The translations under genes were made by a program, and so were the position numbers. From positions 3,906,001-3,970,000 of the forward strand of contig NZ_JACHDN010000001.1 in assembly GCF_014201095.1 (NCBI RefSeq): DNA of 64,000 nt. The letters run 5' to 3'. Of the stretch, positions 21,186-30,718 are shown in pieces. Under the pieces are notes generated by a model that saw nothing but the letters and a program-made list of their open reading frames with translations, was not told where the DNA came from and searched no databases. The stretch is from Cellulomonas hominis. GTDB taxonomy: Bacteria > Actinomycetota > Actinomycetes > Actinomycetales > Cellulomonadaceae. How positions within the stretch are numbered: the first letter of the stretch is position 1; every line of letters begins with the position of its first letter.

Positions 21186-22022
21186 GTGGTGAGCGTCCTG
21201 TGGGCCGGCGGCCGGCTGCGCGACCCGCGCGAGCCCGTGCTGTCGGGCGCCGACGCGGGCTTCGCGACGGGCCTCGGCGTCTTCGAGACCTGCGCGGTGG
21301 CGGCGGGCCGGGCGTTCGCGCTGACCCGGCACCTGGACCGCCTGGCCGCCTCGCTGCGAGCCCTCGACCTCCCGCCGGTCGACGAGGGCGAGGTCCGGGA
21401 CGCCGTGGCCGCCGTTCTGGCCGCGGGCGGCGCCGACGTCGGCCGGGTGCGGGTCACGGTGAGCCCGGGCGCCCCGGGGGCGGCCGCGCCGAGCCTGGTG
21501 GTCACGGCGGGCCCGGCGCCGCTCCGCGGGCCGGCGCACGTCGTCCGGGTGCCGTGGGTGCGCAACGAGCGGTCGCCGCTGGCGGGCCACAAGTCGACGT
21601 CCTACGCCGCGGACGTGCTGGCCCTCGCGGCCGCGCAGCGCGCGGGCGGCAACGAGGCGGTGCTCGCGAACACCCGCGGCGAGCTGTGCGAGGGCACCGG
21701 CTCGAACGTGTTCGTCGAGCGCGACGGCGCGCTGCTCACGCCGCCGCTGTCCTCCGGCTGCTTGCCGGGGGTCACGCGGGCGCTGGCGCTGGAGTGGGCC
21801 GCCGAGGCGGGCCTGCCGGTGGCGGAGGCGCGGTCCGGCGAGCTGCCGTGGGAGGTGCTGGACGACGTCCGCCGCGGCGGGGCGTCGCTGGCGCTGAGCG
21901 GGTCGCTGCGCGGGTTCGTCGGCGTGCACGCCCTCGACGGCGCGGCCGTGGCGACCGGCCCGCTGACCGCGGCCGTGGCGGAGCTGTTCCGGGCGCGCGC
22001 GGGCGCCGACCCGGACCCGTAG
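21186..22022 (+). CDS. pabC: Aminodeoxychorismate lyase / class IV aminotransferase
   Basis: 278 residues. PLP fold-type IV enzyme expected to release 4-aminobenzoate and pyruvate. The PLP Lys is in GHKSTSYAADVLAL, and GGNEAVLANTRGELCEGTGSNVF is the class IV signature. ADAGFATGLGVFET is the N-terminal motif. The start is GTG 21186 (CAGACT ends 7 nt upstream, an imperfect leaderless -10 overlapping the pabB stop); GTG 21189 is an alternative. Next to pabB, PabC is the best reading; a branched-chain aminotransferase is possible from fold alone. Confidence 0.85.
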   Translation: MVSVLWAGGRLRDPREPVLSGADAGFATGLGVFETCAVAAGRAFALTRHLDRLAASLRALDLPPVDEGEVRDAVAAVLAAGGADVGRVRVTVSPGAPGAAAPSLVVTAGPAPLRGPAHVVRVPWVRNERSPLAGHKSTSYAADVLALAAAQRAGGNEAVLANTRGELCEGTGSNVFVERDGALLTPPLSSGCLPGVTRALALEWAAEAGLPVAEARSGELPWEVLDDVRRGGASLALSGSLRGFVGVHALDGAAVATGPLTAAVAELFRARAGADPDP

Positions 22023-22026
22023 CGGC

Positions 22027-22455
22027 TCAGGCGGTGAGGAGCGCGGCGATCAGGGCCGCGATCTCGCCCTCCATGCGGTCGCTCTCGGTGCCGAGGGCGA
22101 CGAGCTGCTCGGTGGCGGTGAGGAACCGCTCGAGCGGCTCGGACGGCGCCGCGAGCAGCGCGCTGCCCTCGATGCCGGTCAGCGAGATGAGGGTGAACAG
22201 CGGGTCCTCGTCCCGCCACACCTGCACGTCCCCGCAGCCCGCGGGGTCCTCGGCGTCCGCGAGCATGCCCTGGAGCAGCAGCTCGCGCCCGAGCAGCCAG
22301 ACCGAGGTGGACTGGGGGCTGGTGAACACGGCACGCACCGTGTAGGGGTCGCTCACGCGGTACGACAGCTCCGCGGTGACAGGCAGGACGCTGGCATCGG
22401 AGCTGATGAGCTGCATGGCGACGGACTCGACGACGTCGTACGAGCGCTGGGCCAC
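22027..22455 (-). CDS. SsgA family sporulation/cell division regulator
   Basis: 142 residues, the usual SALP length. Family features visible: AELSYRVSDPYTVRAVFTS, WLLGRELLLQGM and GDVQVWR, which together define SsgA-like proteins. These act in septum-site control and sporulation in Streptomyces; in non-sporulating Micrococcales they are thought to serve division or peptidoglycan control. The GTG at 22455 is set by AAGGAGG 5 nt upstream. It converges on pabC with 4 bp between stops and is divergent from tRNA-Val. Confidence 0.85.
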   Translation of the reverse strand: MAQRSYDVVESVAMQLISSDASVLPVTAELSYRVSDPYTVRAVFTSPQSTSVWLLGRELLLQGMLADAEDPAGCGDVQVWRDEDPLFTLISLTGIEGSALLAAPSEPLERFLTATEQLVALGTESDRMEGEIAALIAALLTA

Positions 22456-22674
22456 CGCATCCTCCTTCACACATGTCCACACGTCACGCGAGATGACCAT
22501 GATGACAGCCGCGCTGCCCGGGTCCGAGGTCCCGCGCCGACTTTCACCCGGTGGAACCCCTCAGCGCCGGTCGCGGTCTGCCGGGCCGGGGCGGCGCCGC
22601 GCCGGCGATCCCGCTGGTGGACCGGCACGCCCGGGCTGCCCCGGGCCGGTTTCGTCCTTCCGCCCCGCGTCGGG

Positions 22675-22680
22675 TACTGT
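22675..22680 (+). promoter_or_regulatory. -10 hexamer TACTGT of tRNA-Val (CAC)
   Basis: TACTGT ends 11 bp before the mature 5' end of the tRNA, giving a start site near 22687. Confidence 0.5.
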
Positions 22681-22691
22681 TGTCCACCGCC

Positions 22692-22763
22692 GGGCGATTG
22701 GCGCAGTGGTAGCGCGCTTCGTTCACACCGAAGAGGTCACTGGTTCGAACCCAGTATCGCCCA
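22692..22763 (+). tRNA. tRNA-Val (anticodon CAC)
   Basis: 72 nt with acceptor stem GGGCGAT/ATCGCCC and discriminator A. The anticodon loop TTCACAC gives CAC. The T-arm is GGTTCGAACC. CCA is not encoded. A single-gene unit with its own promoter and terminator. Confidence 0.95.
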
Positions 22764-22770
22764 CCGGCAC

Positions 22771-22805
22771 GACGGCCCCCGGTCCCCAGCGGACCGGGGG
22801 CCGTC
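22771..22805 (+). terminator. Terminator of tRNA-Val (CAC)
   Basis: Perfect 15-bp stem (22771-22785 with 22791-22805) around loop CCAGC, 8 nt after the tRNA. CGTCGTC follows. Confidence 0.85.
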
Positions 22806-22880
22806 GTCGTCCCGGGCCGCGGCCCGCGCGAGCCCCCGACCGGCGCGGGCGTGCGTCCCGGCGACGAGGCGACCGGTCGG

Positions 22881-22886
22881 TAGCAT
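22881..22886 (+). promoter_or_regulatory. -10 hexamer TAGCAT of the thrS operon
   Basis: TAGCAT predicts a start near 22893 and a leader of about 45 nt. The leader contains a small hairpin (CCCGCGC/GCGCGGG) before the GAGGAGA ribosome site. It is too short for a T-box. Confidence 0.5.
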
Positions 22887-22937
22887 CGACCCGGACCCCG
22901 CGCGCGAGGCGCGGGACCGACCCGAGGAGACCCGCAC

Positions 22938-24953
22938 GTGTCCGAGCTCATCACCCTCACCGTCGACGGCGTCAGCACCACGGCCGAGGCGGGGACGACG
23001 GGCACGGACCTGTACGCCGCGCGCCGCGACGTCGTGGTCGTCCGCGTCGACGGCGAGCTCCGGGACCTGTCCCGCCCGCTCCCGGACGGCGCCGTCGTCG
23101 AGGCCGTCACGATCGACTCCCCGGACGGCCTGGCCGTGCTCCGGCACTCGGCCGCGCACGTGCTCGCGCAGGCGGTGCAGGAGGTCAACCCGAAGGCCCG
23201 CCTGGGCATCGGCCCGCCCGTGACCGACGGCTTCTACTACGACTTCGACGTCGAGACCCCGTTCACCCCGGAGGACCTGCGGGCCCTCGAGAAGGTGATG
23301 TCCCGCATCGTCAAGGAGGGCCAGACGTTCCGCCGCGTCGAGGTCACCGACGACGAGGCGCGCGCGCTGGCCGCGGACGAGCCGTACAAGCTCGAGCTCA
23401 TCGGCCTGAAGTCCACCGCGGACACCGCGGGGGAGGGCGCCTCCGTCGAGGTGGGCTCCGGCGGCCTCACGTACTACCAGAACGTGCGCGGCGCGGGCCG
23501 GGAGTCCGAGACGGTCGTCTGGCAGGACCTGTGCCGCGGCCCGCACCTGCCCAGCACGAAGCTGCTCGGCAACGGCTTCCAGCTGACCCGGTCGGCCGCC
23601 GCCTACTGGCGCGGGAGCGAGAAGAACCCGCAGCTGCAGCGCGTCTACGGCACGGCGTGGCCGACCAAGGACGAGCTCAAGGCGTACCTGGACCGCATCG
23701 CCGAGGCGGAGCGCCGGGACCACCGCCGGCTGGGCAACGAGCTCGACCTGTTCTCGTTCCCGGACGAGATCGGCTCGGGGCTGGCGGTGTTCCACCCCAA
23801 GGGCGGCATCATCCGGATGGAGATGGAGGAGTACTCGCGTCGCAAGCACGTCGAGGCGGGCTACTCGTTCGTCAACACCCCGCACATCACGAAGCAGCAG
23901 CTCTTCGAGATCTCCGGGCACCTGGACTGGTACGCCGAGGGCATGTACCCCCCGATGCAGCTGGACGAGGAGCGGGACGCCGAGGGCAACGTCACCCGGC
24001 AGGGGCAGAACTACTACCTCAAGCCGATGAACTGCCCGATGCACAACCTGATCTTCGACTCCCGGGGCCGGTCGTACCGCGAGCTGCCCCTGCGGCTGTT
24101 CGAGTTCGGCACGGTGTACCGGTACGAGAAGTCGGGCGTCGTGCACGGCATGACCCGCGCCCGCGGCTTCACGCAGGACGACGCGCACATCTACTGCACC
24201 CGCGACCAGATGAAGGACGAGCTGACCAGCCTGCTCACCTTCGTCCTCGACCTGCTCAAGGACTACGGCCTCGACGACTTCTACCTGGAGCTGTCGACCC
24301 GCAACCCGGAGAAGTCGGTCGGCGAGGACTCCGCGTGGGAGGAGGCCACCGAGACGCTGCGGCAGGTGGCCACCGAGTCGGGCCTGGACCTGGTCCCGGA
24401 CCCGGGCGGCGCGGCCTTCTACGGCCCGAAGATCTCGGTGCAGGCGAAGGACGCGATCGGCCGCACCTGGCAGATGTCGACGATCCAGCTCGACTTCAAC
24501 CTGCCGGAGCGGTTCGACCTGCAGTACACCGCCTCGGACGGCACCCGGCAGCGCCCGGTGATGATCCACCGCGCGCTGTTCGGGTCGATCGAGCGGTTCT
24601 TCGCGGTGCTGACCGAGCACTACGCGGGCGCGTTCCCGGCCTGGCTCGCGCCGGTCCAGGTGCTCGCGGTGCCGGTGGCCGAGCCGTTCGAGCCGTACCT
24701 CGAGGGGGTCGTGGCCCAGCTGCGCACCCAGGGCATCCGCGCCGAGCTCGACCGGTCCAGCGACCGGTTCGGCAAGAAGATCCGCAACGCGAGCACGCAG
24801 AAGATCCCGTTCGTGCTGATCGCGGGCGGCGAGGACGCGGAGGCCGGGGCGGTGTCGTTCCGGTACCGCGACGGCCGGCAGGAGAACGGCGTGCCGGTGG
24901 CCGAGGCCGTGCAGCGCGTCGTCGCCGCGGTCCGCGAGCACGCGCAGGTCTGA
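22938..24953 (+). CDS. thrS: Threonyl-tRNA synthetase
   Basis: 671 residues. Charges tRNA-Thr. Domain order: TGS (1-60), second additional/editing domain with [11 protein letters not shown] and [13 protein letters not shown], class II core with zinc-binding MNCPMHN and [11 protein letters not shown], and the C-terminal anticodon domain ([12 protein letters not shown] onward). The GTG at 22938 has GAGGAGA 7 nt upstream. It heads the thrS-HIT-pgsA-patA-pimA cluster, in the same order as Rv2614c-Rv2610c of M. tuberculosis. Confidence 0.97.
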   Translation: MSELITLTVDGVSTTAEAGTTGTDLYAARRDVVVVRVDGELRDLSRPLPDGAVVEAVTIDSPDGLAVLRHSAAHVLAQAVQEVNPKARLGIGPPVTDGFYYDFDVETPFTPEDLRALEKVMSRIVKEGQTFRRVEVTDDEARALAADEPYKLELIGLKSTADTAGEGASVEVGSGGLTYYQNVRGAGRESETVVWQDLCRGPHLPSTKLLGNGFQLTRSAAAYWRGSEKNPQLQRVYGTAWPTKDELKAYLDRIAEAERRDHRRLGNELDLFSFPDEIGSGLAVFHPKGGIIRMEMEEYSRRKHVEAGYSFVNTPHITKQQLFEISGHLDWYAEGMYPPMQLDEERDAEGNVTRQGQNYYLKPMNCPMHNLIFDSRGRSYRELPLRLFEFGTVYRYEKSGVVHGMTRARGFTQDDAHIYCTRDQMKDELTSLLTFVLDLLKDYGLDDFYLELSTRNPEKSVGEDSAWEEATETLRQVATESGLDLVPDPGGAAFYGPKISVQAKDAIGRTWQMSTIQLDFNLPERFDLQYTASDGTRQRPVMIHRALFGSIERFFAVLTEHYAGAFPAWLAPVQVLAVPVAEPFEPYLEGVVAQLRTQGIRAELDRSSDRFGKKIRNASTQKIPFVLIAGGEDAEAGAVSFRYRDGRQENGVPVAEAVQRVVAAVREHAQV

Positions 24954-24957
24954 CGCG

Positions 24958-25557
24958 GTGCCCGAGCACGACGACGCGGCCCGCGGGGCGGCAGCGGAGG
25001 ACGCCGCCGCCCTCGCGGGCGTGCCCGACGGCTTCGGCCGCCTGTGGACGCCGCACCGCATGGCGTACATCGGCGGGGAGAACAAGCCCGCCGACGGGGC
25101 CGCGGGCGACGGCTGCCCGTTCTGCCGCATCCCGGCCCTGTCCGACGAGGACGGGCTCGTGGTGGCGCGCGGGACGACGGCGTACGTGGTGCTCAACCTG
25201 TACCCGTACAACGGCGGCCACGTCCTGGCCGTGCCGTACCGGCACGTCGCCGACTACACCGACCTGACCGGGCCGGAGGTCGCCGAGATCGCCGCGCTGA
25301 CCCGCACGGCGATGCGGGTGCTGCGCGAGGTCAGCGGGCCGCACGGCTTCAACATCGGCATGAACCAGGGCGACGTGGCGGGGGCCGGCATCGCCGCGCA
25401 CCTGCACCAGCACGTCGTGCCCCGGTGGTCCGGCGACGCGAACTTCCTGCCGATCGTCGGCCGGACGCGGGCGCTTCCCGAGCTGCTGCACGACACGCGC
25501 GCGCGCCTCGCCGCCGCGTGGCCGACCGCCGGGGAGCCCGGCGAGGAGAGGGGTTGA
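24958..25557 (+). CDS. HIT-family dinucleotide polyphosphate phosphorylase/hydrolase
   Basis: 199 residues. The HIT motif HLHQHVVPRW carries the catalytic His. GCPFCRIPA near residue 55 gives a Cys pair seen in zinc-binding HIT proteins. PYNGGHVLAVPYRHV and GFNIGMNQGDVAGAGI are typical. It is the positional counterpart of Rv2613c, an Ap4A phosphorylase, so the same activity is likely. GTG start 4 nt after thrS; the operon continues into pgsA. Confidence 0.88.
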   Translation: MPEHDDAARGAAAEDAAALAGVPDGFGRLWTPHRMAYIGGENKPADGAAGDGCPFCRIPALSDEDGLVVARGTTAYVVLNLYPYNGGHVLAVPYRHVADYTDLTGPEVAEIAALTRTAMRVLREVSGPHGFNIGMNQGDVAGAGIAAHLHQHVVPRWSGDANFLPIVGRTRALPELLHDTRARLAAAWPTAGEPGEERG

Positions 25558-25564
25558 CCCGCCC

Positions 25565-26173
25565 GTGCTGAACCGACTGCGGGGGGCCATGACGCGGCTC
25601 TTCACGCCGGTGGCCGACGCGCTGCTGAAGCGGGGGGTGTCCCCGGACGCCGTGACGATCACCGGCACGGTCGCGGTCGTCGCGACCGCGCTGTGGCTGT
25701 ACCCCACCGGGCACTTCCTCGCGGCGAGCCTGGTGATCGCGTTCTTCGCCCTCACCGACTCCCTCGACGGGGTGATGGCGCGGCGCGCGGGCCGGTCCGG
25801 GCCGTGGGGGGCGTTCCTCGACTCCACGCTCGACCGGTTCGGCGACGCGGCGATCTTCTCCGGCCTGGTGCTGTGGTTCATGGGCGAGGGCGACTCGGCC
25901 TGGGGCGCCGGCGCGGCGCTGGCCTGCCTGGTGCTCGGCTCGATCGTGCCCTACGCCCGCGCGCGCGCCGAGGGCCTCGGCATGACGGCCGCGGTGGGCA
26001 TCGCCGAGCGTGCCGACCGGCTGGCGACCGTGCTGGTCGCCACCGCGCTGGTCGGGCTCGGTGTGCCGCAGGTCGTCCTCGTGGTCGTCCTCGCGCTGCT
26101 GGCCGTCGCCTCGCTCGTCACGATCGTGCAGCGCATGGCCACGGTCCGGCGGCAGGCGGGGGCGGCGGCGTGA
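25565..26173 (+). CDS. pgsA: Phosphatidylinositol phosphate synthase (CDP-alcohol phosphatidyltransferase)
   Basis: 202 residues, about six membrane segments. The CDP-alcohol phosphotransferase motif D-x2-DG-x2-AR-x8-G-x3-D-x3-D is complete in the stretch from DSLDGVMARR (Asp 65) to FLDSTLDR (Asp 90). In this cluster the actinobacterial enzyme joins CDP-diacylglycerol and inositol phosphate, the first step toward PI and PIMs. Function is assigned by motif plus the patA-pimA neighbours; a phosphatidylglycerophosphate synthase would not be expected here. Confidence 0.88.
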   Translation: MLNRLRGAMTRLFTPVADALLKRGVSPDAVTITGTVAVVATALWLYPTGHFLAASLVIAFFALTDSLDGVMARRAGRSGPWGAFLDSTLDRFGDAAIFSGLVLWFMGEGDSAWGAGAALACLVLGSIVPYARARAEGLGMTAAVGIAERADRLATVLVATALVGLGVPQVVLVVVLALLAVASLVTIVQRMATVRRQAGAAA

Positions 26174-27198
26174 GCGACGAGGCCCGGACGGGCCGGTTCG
26201 ACGTGGCGCGCCTGTTCGCGTTCGCGTGGCGGGTGGTCGGCAAGGTGCCGGACCCGATCGTGCGCGGGCTGTTCCGGCTCGTGGCGGACGTCGCCTGGGT
26301 GGTGCGCGGCAGCGGCGTGCGGCAGCTCGAGGCGAACCTGCGCCGGGTGCGGCCGCAGGCGCCGCCCGAGGAGATCCGGCGGCTGACGCTGCTCGGGATG
26401 CGCTCGTACATGCGGTACTACGGCGAGTCGTTCGCGCTCGTCGGGGTGAAGCCCGAGCAGATCGCCGCGCGGGTGCGCCTCGAGGACCCCCGGGAGGTCG
26501 TCCGGGAGATCGACGCCGGCCGGATGGTCGTCATGGCGCTGGGCCACCTGGGCAACTGGGACCTGGCCGGCGCGTGGGCGACCACCCACCTCGGCCGCAC
26601 GGTCACGGTCGCCGAGCGCCTCAAGCCCGAGGCGCTGTTCCAGGAGTTCCTCACGTTCCGCGAGGGCCTGGGGCTCGAGATCATCCCGCTGTCCGGCGGG
26701 GGCGGCGGGGTGTTCCGCGAGCTGGTGCGCGCGATCAAGCAGGGACCGGGCGGCCTGGTGCCGCTGCTGGCGGACCGGGACCTGACCGCCCGCGGCGTGG
26801 AGGTCGACCTGTTCGGCGAACGCGCGCGGGTTGCCGCCGGCCCCGCGGCGCTGGCCGTCGCGACCGGTGCGCCGCTGTGCGCGACCACCATCACCTACGA
26901 GCGCCTGCGCGGCCCCCGGCGGCGGGCGGCCGGCACCGCCTGGGGCGTCGTCATCGAGTTCGGCCGGCTGCTCCCGGTCCCGGACGACGTGCCGCGGCAG
27001 GACCGCGTCCGGGCGCTGACCCAGGCCTGGGTCGACGACCTCGCCCGCGGCATCGACCGCGCGCCGCAGGACTGGCACATGCTGCAGAAGGTGTTCGTCG
27101 CCGACCTCGACCCGGAGCGGTACGCCCGCACCCGGGCGGCGGCGGGGGAGACGGCGGGCGAGACCGCCGGGGAGACCGCCGGGGAGGCCGCGCGATGA
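26170..27198 (+). CDS. patA: Phosphatidylinositol mannoside acyltransferase
   Basis: 342 residues. Lysophospholipid acyltransferase fold with the H-x4-D motif in ALGHLGNWDLAG (the His-Asp pair of catalysis). VVEFGRLLPVP-like sequence and the final DWHMLQKVF are typical of PatA/HtrB relatives. Expected to acylate the 6-position of the PimA-added mannose. GTG overlaps the pgsA stop (GTGA). The last 20 residues are an in-frame tandem repeat of GETA units, probably a disordered tail. ATGA overlap with pimA. Confidence 0.88.
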   Translation: MSDEARTGRFDVARLFAFAWRVVGKVPDPIVRGLFRLVADVAWVVRGSGVRQLEANLRRVRPQAPPEEIRRLTLLGMRSYMRYYGESFALVGVKPEQIAARVRLEDPREVVREIDAGRMVVMALGHLGNWDLAGAWATTHLGRTVTVAERLKPEALFQEFLTFREGLGLEIIPLSGGGGGVFRELVRAIKQGPGGLVPLLADRDLTARGVEVDLFGERARVAAGPAALAVATGAPLCATTITYERLRGPRRRAAGTAWGVVIEFGRLLPVPDDVPRQDRVRALTQAWVDDLARGIDRAPQDWHMLQKVFVADLDPERYARTRAAAGETAGETAGETAGEAAR

Positions 27199-28412
27199 CC
27201 CCCGCCCCGGCCCGGCCGCTGCGCATCGGCATCGTCTGCCCGTACTCGTTCGACGTCCCCGGCGGCGTGCAGTTCCACGTCCGCGACCTCGCGGAGGCGC
27301 TCATCGCCCGCGGGCACAGCGTCTCGGTGCTCGCGCCGGCCGACGACGACACCCCGATCCCGGGGTACATGACATCCGCGGGCAAGGCCGTGCCGGTCAG
27401 GTACAACGGCGCGGTCGCCCGGCTGACGTTCGGCCCGCTGACCGCCGCCCGCGTGCGGCGCTGGCTGGAGGCGGGGCAGTTCGACGTGCTGCACCTGCAC
27501 GAGCCCGTGACCCCGTCGCTGAGCATGCTCGCGCTGTGGATCGCGGACGGGCCGGTCGTGGCGACGTTCCACTCCTCGCTGGTGCGGTCCCGGTCGCTGC
27601 AGATCGCCTACCCGCTGGTGCGGCAGTCGCTGGAGAAGATCAGCGCCCGGATCGCGGTGTCCGAGGACGCGCGTCGCACCCTGGTCGAGCACCTGGGCGG
27701 CGACGCGGTGGTGATCCCGAACGGCGTGTACGTCGACGCGTTCGCCCGGGCCGGCACCGACCCCCGCTGGCTCGGCACGCCCGAGGCGCCGACGGTGGTC
27801 TTCCTCGGCCGGCTCGACGAGTCCCGCAAGGGCCTGCCGGTGCTGCTCGACGCGGTGCCGGAGGTCCGCCGGGCGTTCCCGGGCGTGCGCTTCCTCGTGG
27901 CGGGCCGCGGCGACACCGGCCCGGCGGAGGTCCGCGAGCTGCTCGGCGACGACGCTGACGCCGTGGAGTTCCTGGGCGGCATCAGCGACGAGGACAAGGC
28001 CCGGCTGCTCGCGTCGGCGGACGTGTACTGCGCGCCGCAGACCGGCGGCGAGTCGTTCGGCATCGTGCTGGTCGAGGCGATGAGCGCCGGCACGGCCGTC
28101 GTCGCCTCCGACCTCGGGGCGTTCCGGCGGGTGCTGGACGACGGCCGGGCGGGCGTGCTGTTCCGCACCGGCGACTCCGCGGACCTCGCGCGCACGCTGG
28201 TCGAGCTTCTCGGGGATCCGGAGCGGCGCAGCCGGGTGGCGTCCGCGGGGGAGTCGGCGGTCGGGCGGTACGACTGGTCGTCCGTGACGCACGAGGTCCT
28301 GACGGTGTACGAGATGGCGGTCGAGGGCAGCGCCGCGCCCGTGGGGGAGGACCCGACCTCCCGCCGCGGGGCGCGCCGCGAGGTCCTGCGCCGCCTGCGG
28401 GGTGACGAATGA
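27195..28412 (+). CDS. pimA: Phosphatidylinositol alpha-mannosyltransferase
   Basis: 405 residues, GT4 glycosyltransferase with two Rossmann domains. Adds the first mannose from GDP-Man to phosphatidylinositol on the cytoplasmic face of the membrane. N-terminal [17 protein letters not shown] is the PimA loop that binds the PI headgroup. The donor site is [20 protein letters not shown], and [16 protein letters not shown] holds the E-x7-E motif. Both starts and stops overlap neighbours by 4 nt, so the pathway genes form one operon. Confidence 0.93.
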   Translation: MTPAPARPLRIGIVCPYSFDVPGGVQFHVRDLAEALIARGHSVSVLAPADDDTPIPGYMTSAGKAVPVRYNGAVARLTFGPLTAARVRRWLEAGQFDVLHLHEPVTPSLSMLALWIADGPVVATFHSSLVRSRSLQIAYPLVRQSLEKISARIAVSEDARRTLVEHLGGDAVVIPNGVYVDAFARAGTDPRWLGTPEAPTVVFLGRLDESRKGLPVLLDAVPEVRRAFPGVRFLVAGRGDTGPAEVRELLGDDADAVEFLGGISDEDKARLLASADVYCAPQTGGESFGIVLVEAMSAGTAVVASDLGAFRRVLDDGRAGVLFRTGDSADLARTLVELLGDPERRSRVASAGESAVGRYDWSSVTHEVLTVYEMAVEGSAAPVGEDPTSRRGARREVLRRLRGDE

Positions 28413-29047
28413 GCTGGTCCGAGACGGCGGTCCTCGTGGTCGCGGTCGTCCTGCTGGTGGTGTGGTGGTCGTGGCTCGCCGCGTCCCGGATCGACCGGCT
28501 GCACCGCAAGGTCGCCGCGTCCCGCGCGGTCGTCGACACCCAGCTGCTCCGGCGCGCGTCCGCGGCGTCCACGCTGGCGGCGTCGGGCGTGCTGGACCCG
28601 GTGAGCAGCGTGCTGGTGGGCGAGGCGTCCTGGGCGTCCATCGCGGCCGGCGACCCGCAGACCGGCGGCATGGCGCGGCTGCCCGCCGAGCTCCGCGGCC
28701 CGGCGCGCGCCGGCACGCCGGGGCCGGAGCAGGACCGCGGGCTCGTCGAGAGCGAGCTCTCCGCGACGCTGCGCGAGGCGCTGGCCGACCCCGAGGAGGT
28801 CGCCGCCCTGCGCGAGGAGCCGGGCGCCGGCGAGCTGCTCGACGCGCTCGGCGACGCCTGGTACCGCGTGCAGCTCGCGCGCCGGTTCCACAACGAGGCG
28901 GTCGCCCAGGCCCAGCGGATGCGGCGCGGCTGGGCGGTGCGCACCCTGCGGCTGGCCGGGCGCGCGCCGATGCCCGAGACCCTCGAGCTGGACGACGCGT
29001 GGCCCCCCGCGCTCGGCCGCCCGGGCCGCCCCCCGGCCGCCGCCTGA
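28409..29047 (+). CDS. Single-pass membrane protein of unknown function
   Basis: 212 residues. One N-terminal membrane helix ([20 protein letters not shown]) is followed by a cytoplasmic helical domain: [38 protein letters not shown]. The conserved-looking segment [20 protein letters not shown] comes near the end. The pattern recalls LemA-like helices, but I would not assign the family. The ATG overlaps the pimA stop. At this position mycobacteria carry a membrane protein with a Nudix domain (Rv2609c, from memory); here the Nudix domain is a separate gene after pdxS. Confidence 0.65.
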   Translation: MSWSETAVLVVAVVLLVVWWSWLAASRIDRLHRKVAASRAVVDTQLLRRASAASTLAASGVLDPVSSVLVGEASWASIAAGDPQTGGMARLPAELRGPARAGTPGPEQDRGLVESELSATLREALADPEEVAALREEPGAGELLDALGDAWYRVQLARRFHNEAVAQAQRMRRGWAVRTLRLAGRAPMPETLELDDAWPPALGRPGRPPAAA

Positions 29048-29098
29048 CACGACCGCGCGAGGCGTGGACGGCGCCCCCGGGGCCGCCGCGCGCGCGAC

Positions 29099-29104
29099 TA
29101 CGAT
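29099..29104 (+). promoter_or_regulatory. -10 hexamer TACGAT of pdxS
   Basis: TACGAT predicts a start near 29111 and a leader of about 38 nt ending in GAGG, 5 nt before the GTG. Confidence 0.45.
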
Positions 29105-29148
29105 GGACGACGGAAGCCGCCAACCCCCTCCCGAACTGTGAGGTCACC

Positions 29149-30069
29149 GTGACCAGCGACACCACCCAGCCCGCGACCGCCGACGCCCCCGCGGTGGGCA
29201 CGGCCCGCGTCAAGCGCGGCATGGCGGAGATGCTCAAGGGCGGCGTCATCATGGACGTCGTCACGCCGGAGCAGGCCAAGATCGCCGAGGACGCCGGCGC
29301 GGTCGCCGTCATGGCGCTCGAGCGCGTGCCCGCCGACATCCGGGCCCAGGGCGGCGTCGCGCGGATGAGCGACCCCGACCTGATCGACGGCATCGTCAAC
29401 ACCGTGTCCATCCCGGTGATGGCCAAGGCCCGCATCGGCCACTTCGTCGAGGCGCAGGTGCTGCAGAGCCTGGGCGTCGACTACGTCGACGAGTCCGAGG
29501 TGCTCACCCCGGCGGACTACGCGCACCACATCGACAAGTGGCAGTTCACCGTGCCCTTCGTGTGCGGCGCGACCAACCTCGGCGAGGCGCTGCGCCGCAT
29601 CACCGAGGGCGCGGCCATGATCCGGTCGAAGGGCGAGGCCGGCACCGGCGACGTCTCGAACGCCACGACGCACATGCGGACCATCCGCCAGGAGATCCGC
29701 CGCCTCACCTCGCTGCCCGAGGACGAGCTGTTCCTCGCGGCCAAGGAGCTGCAGGCGCCGTACGACCTGGTCGTCGAGGTGGCTCGCGCCGGCAAGCTGC
29801 CGGTCGTGCTGTTCACCGCGGGCGGCATCGCCACCCCGGCCGACGCGGCGATGATGATGCAGCTCGGCGCGGAGGGCGTGTTCGTCGGCTCCGGCATCTT
29901 CAAGTCGGGCAACCCGGCGCAGCGCGCCGCGGCGATCGTCAAGGCCACGACCTTCTACGACGACCCGGACGTCATCGCGAAGGTGTCCCGCGGCCTCGGC
30001 GAGGCCATGGTCGGGATCAACGTCGACGACGTCCCGGTGCCGCACCGCCTGGCCGAGCGCGGCTGGTGA
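29149..30069 (+). CDS. pdxS: Pyridoxal 5'-phosphate synthase, synthase subunit
   Basis: 306 residues. TIM-barrel subunit that builds PLP from ribose 5-phosphate, glyceraldehyde 3-phosphate and ammonia supplied by PdxT. Landmarks: [15 protein letters not shown] (Asp and Lys of the pentose site), [36 protein letters not shown] and [14 protein letters not shown]. The GTG at 29149 has GAGG 5 nt upstream. The Nudix start overlaps its stop. pdxT lies 1.9 kb downstream beyond an aminotransferase. Confidence 0.96.
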   Translation: MTSDTTQPATADAPAVGTARVKRGMAEMLKGGVIMDVVTPEQAKIAEDAGAVAVMALERVPADIRAQGGVARMSDPDLIDGIVNTVSIPVMAKARIGHFVEAQVLQSLGVDYVDESEVLTPADYAHHIDKWQFTVPFVCGATNLGEALRRITEGAAMIRSKGEAGTGDVSNATTHMRTIRQEIRRLTSLPEDELFLAAKELQAPYDLVVEVARAGKLPVVLFTAGGIATPADAAMMMQLGAEGVFVGSGIFKSGNPAQRAAAIVKATTFYDDPDVIAKVSRGLGEAMVGINVDDVPVPHRLAERGW

Positions 30070-30662
30070 CCCACCCGACCGACGGCCCGCCGACCCCCAC
30101 CGGGGCCGGCGGGCCGTCGCCGTCGGTGCTCGGCGACGACTGGGTGCTCGGGGCCGACGGGCTGCGGTTCCGGCGCGCGGCGCGCGTGCTGCTGCTCGAC
30201 GCCGACGACCGCCTGCTGCTGGTCCGGGGGCACGACGTCGACCAGCCCGAGCGGTCCTGGTGGTTCACCGTCGGGGGCGGGATCGACCCGGGGGAGTCGG
30301 CCCGCGCGGCGGCGGTCCGCGAGCTGCGCGAGGAGACCGGGCTGGTGCTCGGCGACGGCGCGCTGGTCGGTCCGGTGCTGACCCGGTCGGCGATCTTCGA
30401 CTTCTACGCCGAGCACTGCCGCCAGGACGAGGAGTTCTTCCTGGCCCGCGTCGACCACGCGCTCGACCCCGCGTCGATCGCGCGCGACGGCTGGACCGAG
30501 GTCGAGCTCGACGTGCTGGACGAGGTGCGCTGGTGGCACCTGGACGACCTCGCGGCCGAGACGCGCGAGGTGTTCCCCGAGGGGCTGGCGGACCTGGTGC
30601 GGCCGCTGCTGGGCGGGTGGGACGGCGTGACCCGGCACCTGGGCCTGCAGCGCGACGACTGA
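30066..30662 (+). CDS. Nudix hydrolase
   Basis: 198 residues. A complete Nudix box is present: [23 protein letters not shown] fits G-x5-E-x7-REU-x-EE-x-GU, so metal binding and hydrolysis of a nucleoside-diphosphate-linked substrate are expected. About 45 N-terminal residues precede the fold. GTG overlaps the pdxS stop (GTGA), so it is translated with pdxS. Substrate not predictable. Confidence 0.9.
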   Translation: MTHPTDGPPTPTGAGGPSPSVLGDDWVLGADGLRFRRAARVLLLDADDRLLLVRGHDVDQPERSWWFTVGGGIDPGESARAAAVRELREETGLVLGDGALVGPVLTRSAIFDFYAEHCRQDEEFFLARVDHALDPASIARDGWTEVELDVLDEVRWWHLDDLAAETREVFPEGLADLVRPLLGGWDGVTRHLGLQRDD

Positions 30663-30706
30663 GCGCTTTTCGTACCGGGGGGTAACTTCGGGGCGCCCGG
30701 ATCGGT

Positions 30707-30712
30707 TATCGT
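30707..30712 (+). promoter_or_regulatory. Leaderless promoter -10 (TATCGT) of the aminotransferase gene
   Basis: TATCGT, 6 nt, GTG at 30719. There is no ribosome site. Confidence 0.6.
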
Positions 30713-30718
30713 CGGCCG

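Noticed and set aside
22692..22763. tRNA-Val as an integration site for a mobile element
   Set aside because: No integrase, no repeated 3' tRNA fragment and no composition shift is seen next to any tRNA in the window.
22887..22937. T-box riboswitch before thrS (also considered for hisS, aspS and alaS)
   Set aside because: Leaders are 0-95 nt, too short for a full T-box, and no T-box core sequence or specifier loop is visible.
22376..25267. 963-residue plus-strand frame running through tRNA-Val and thrS
   Set aside because: It crosses a tRNA, a terminator and the real ThrRS frame, so it is a GC-driven shadow.
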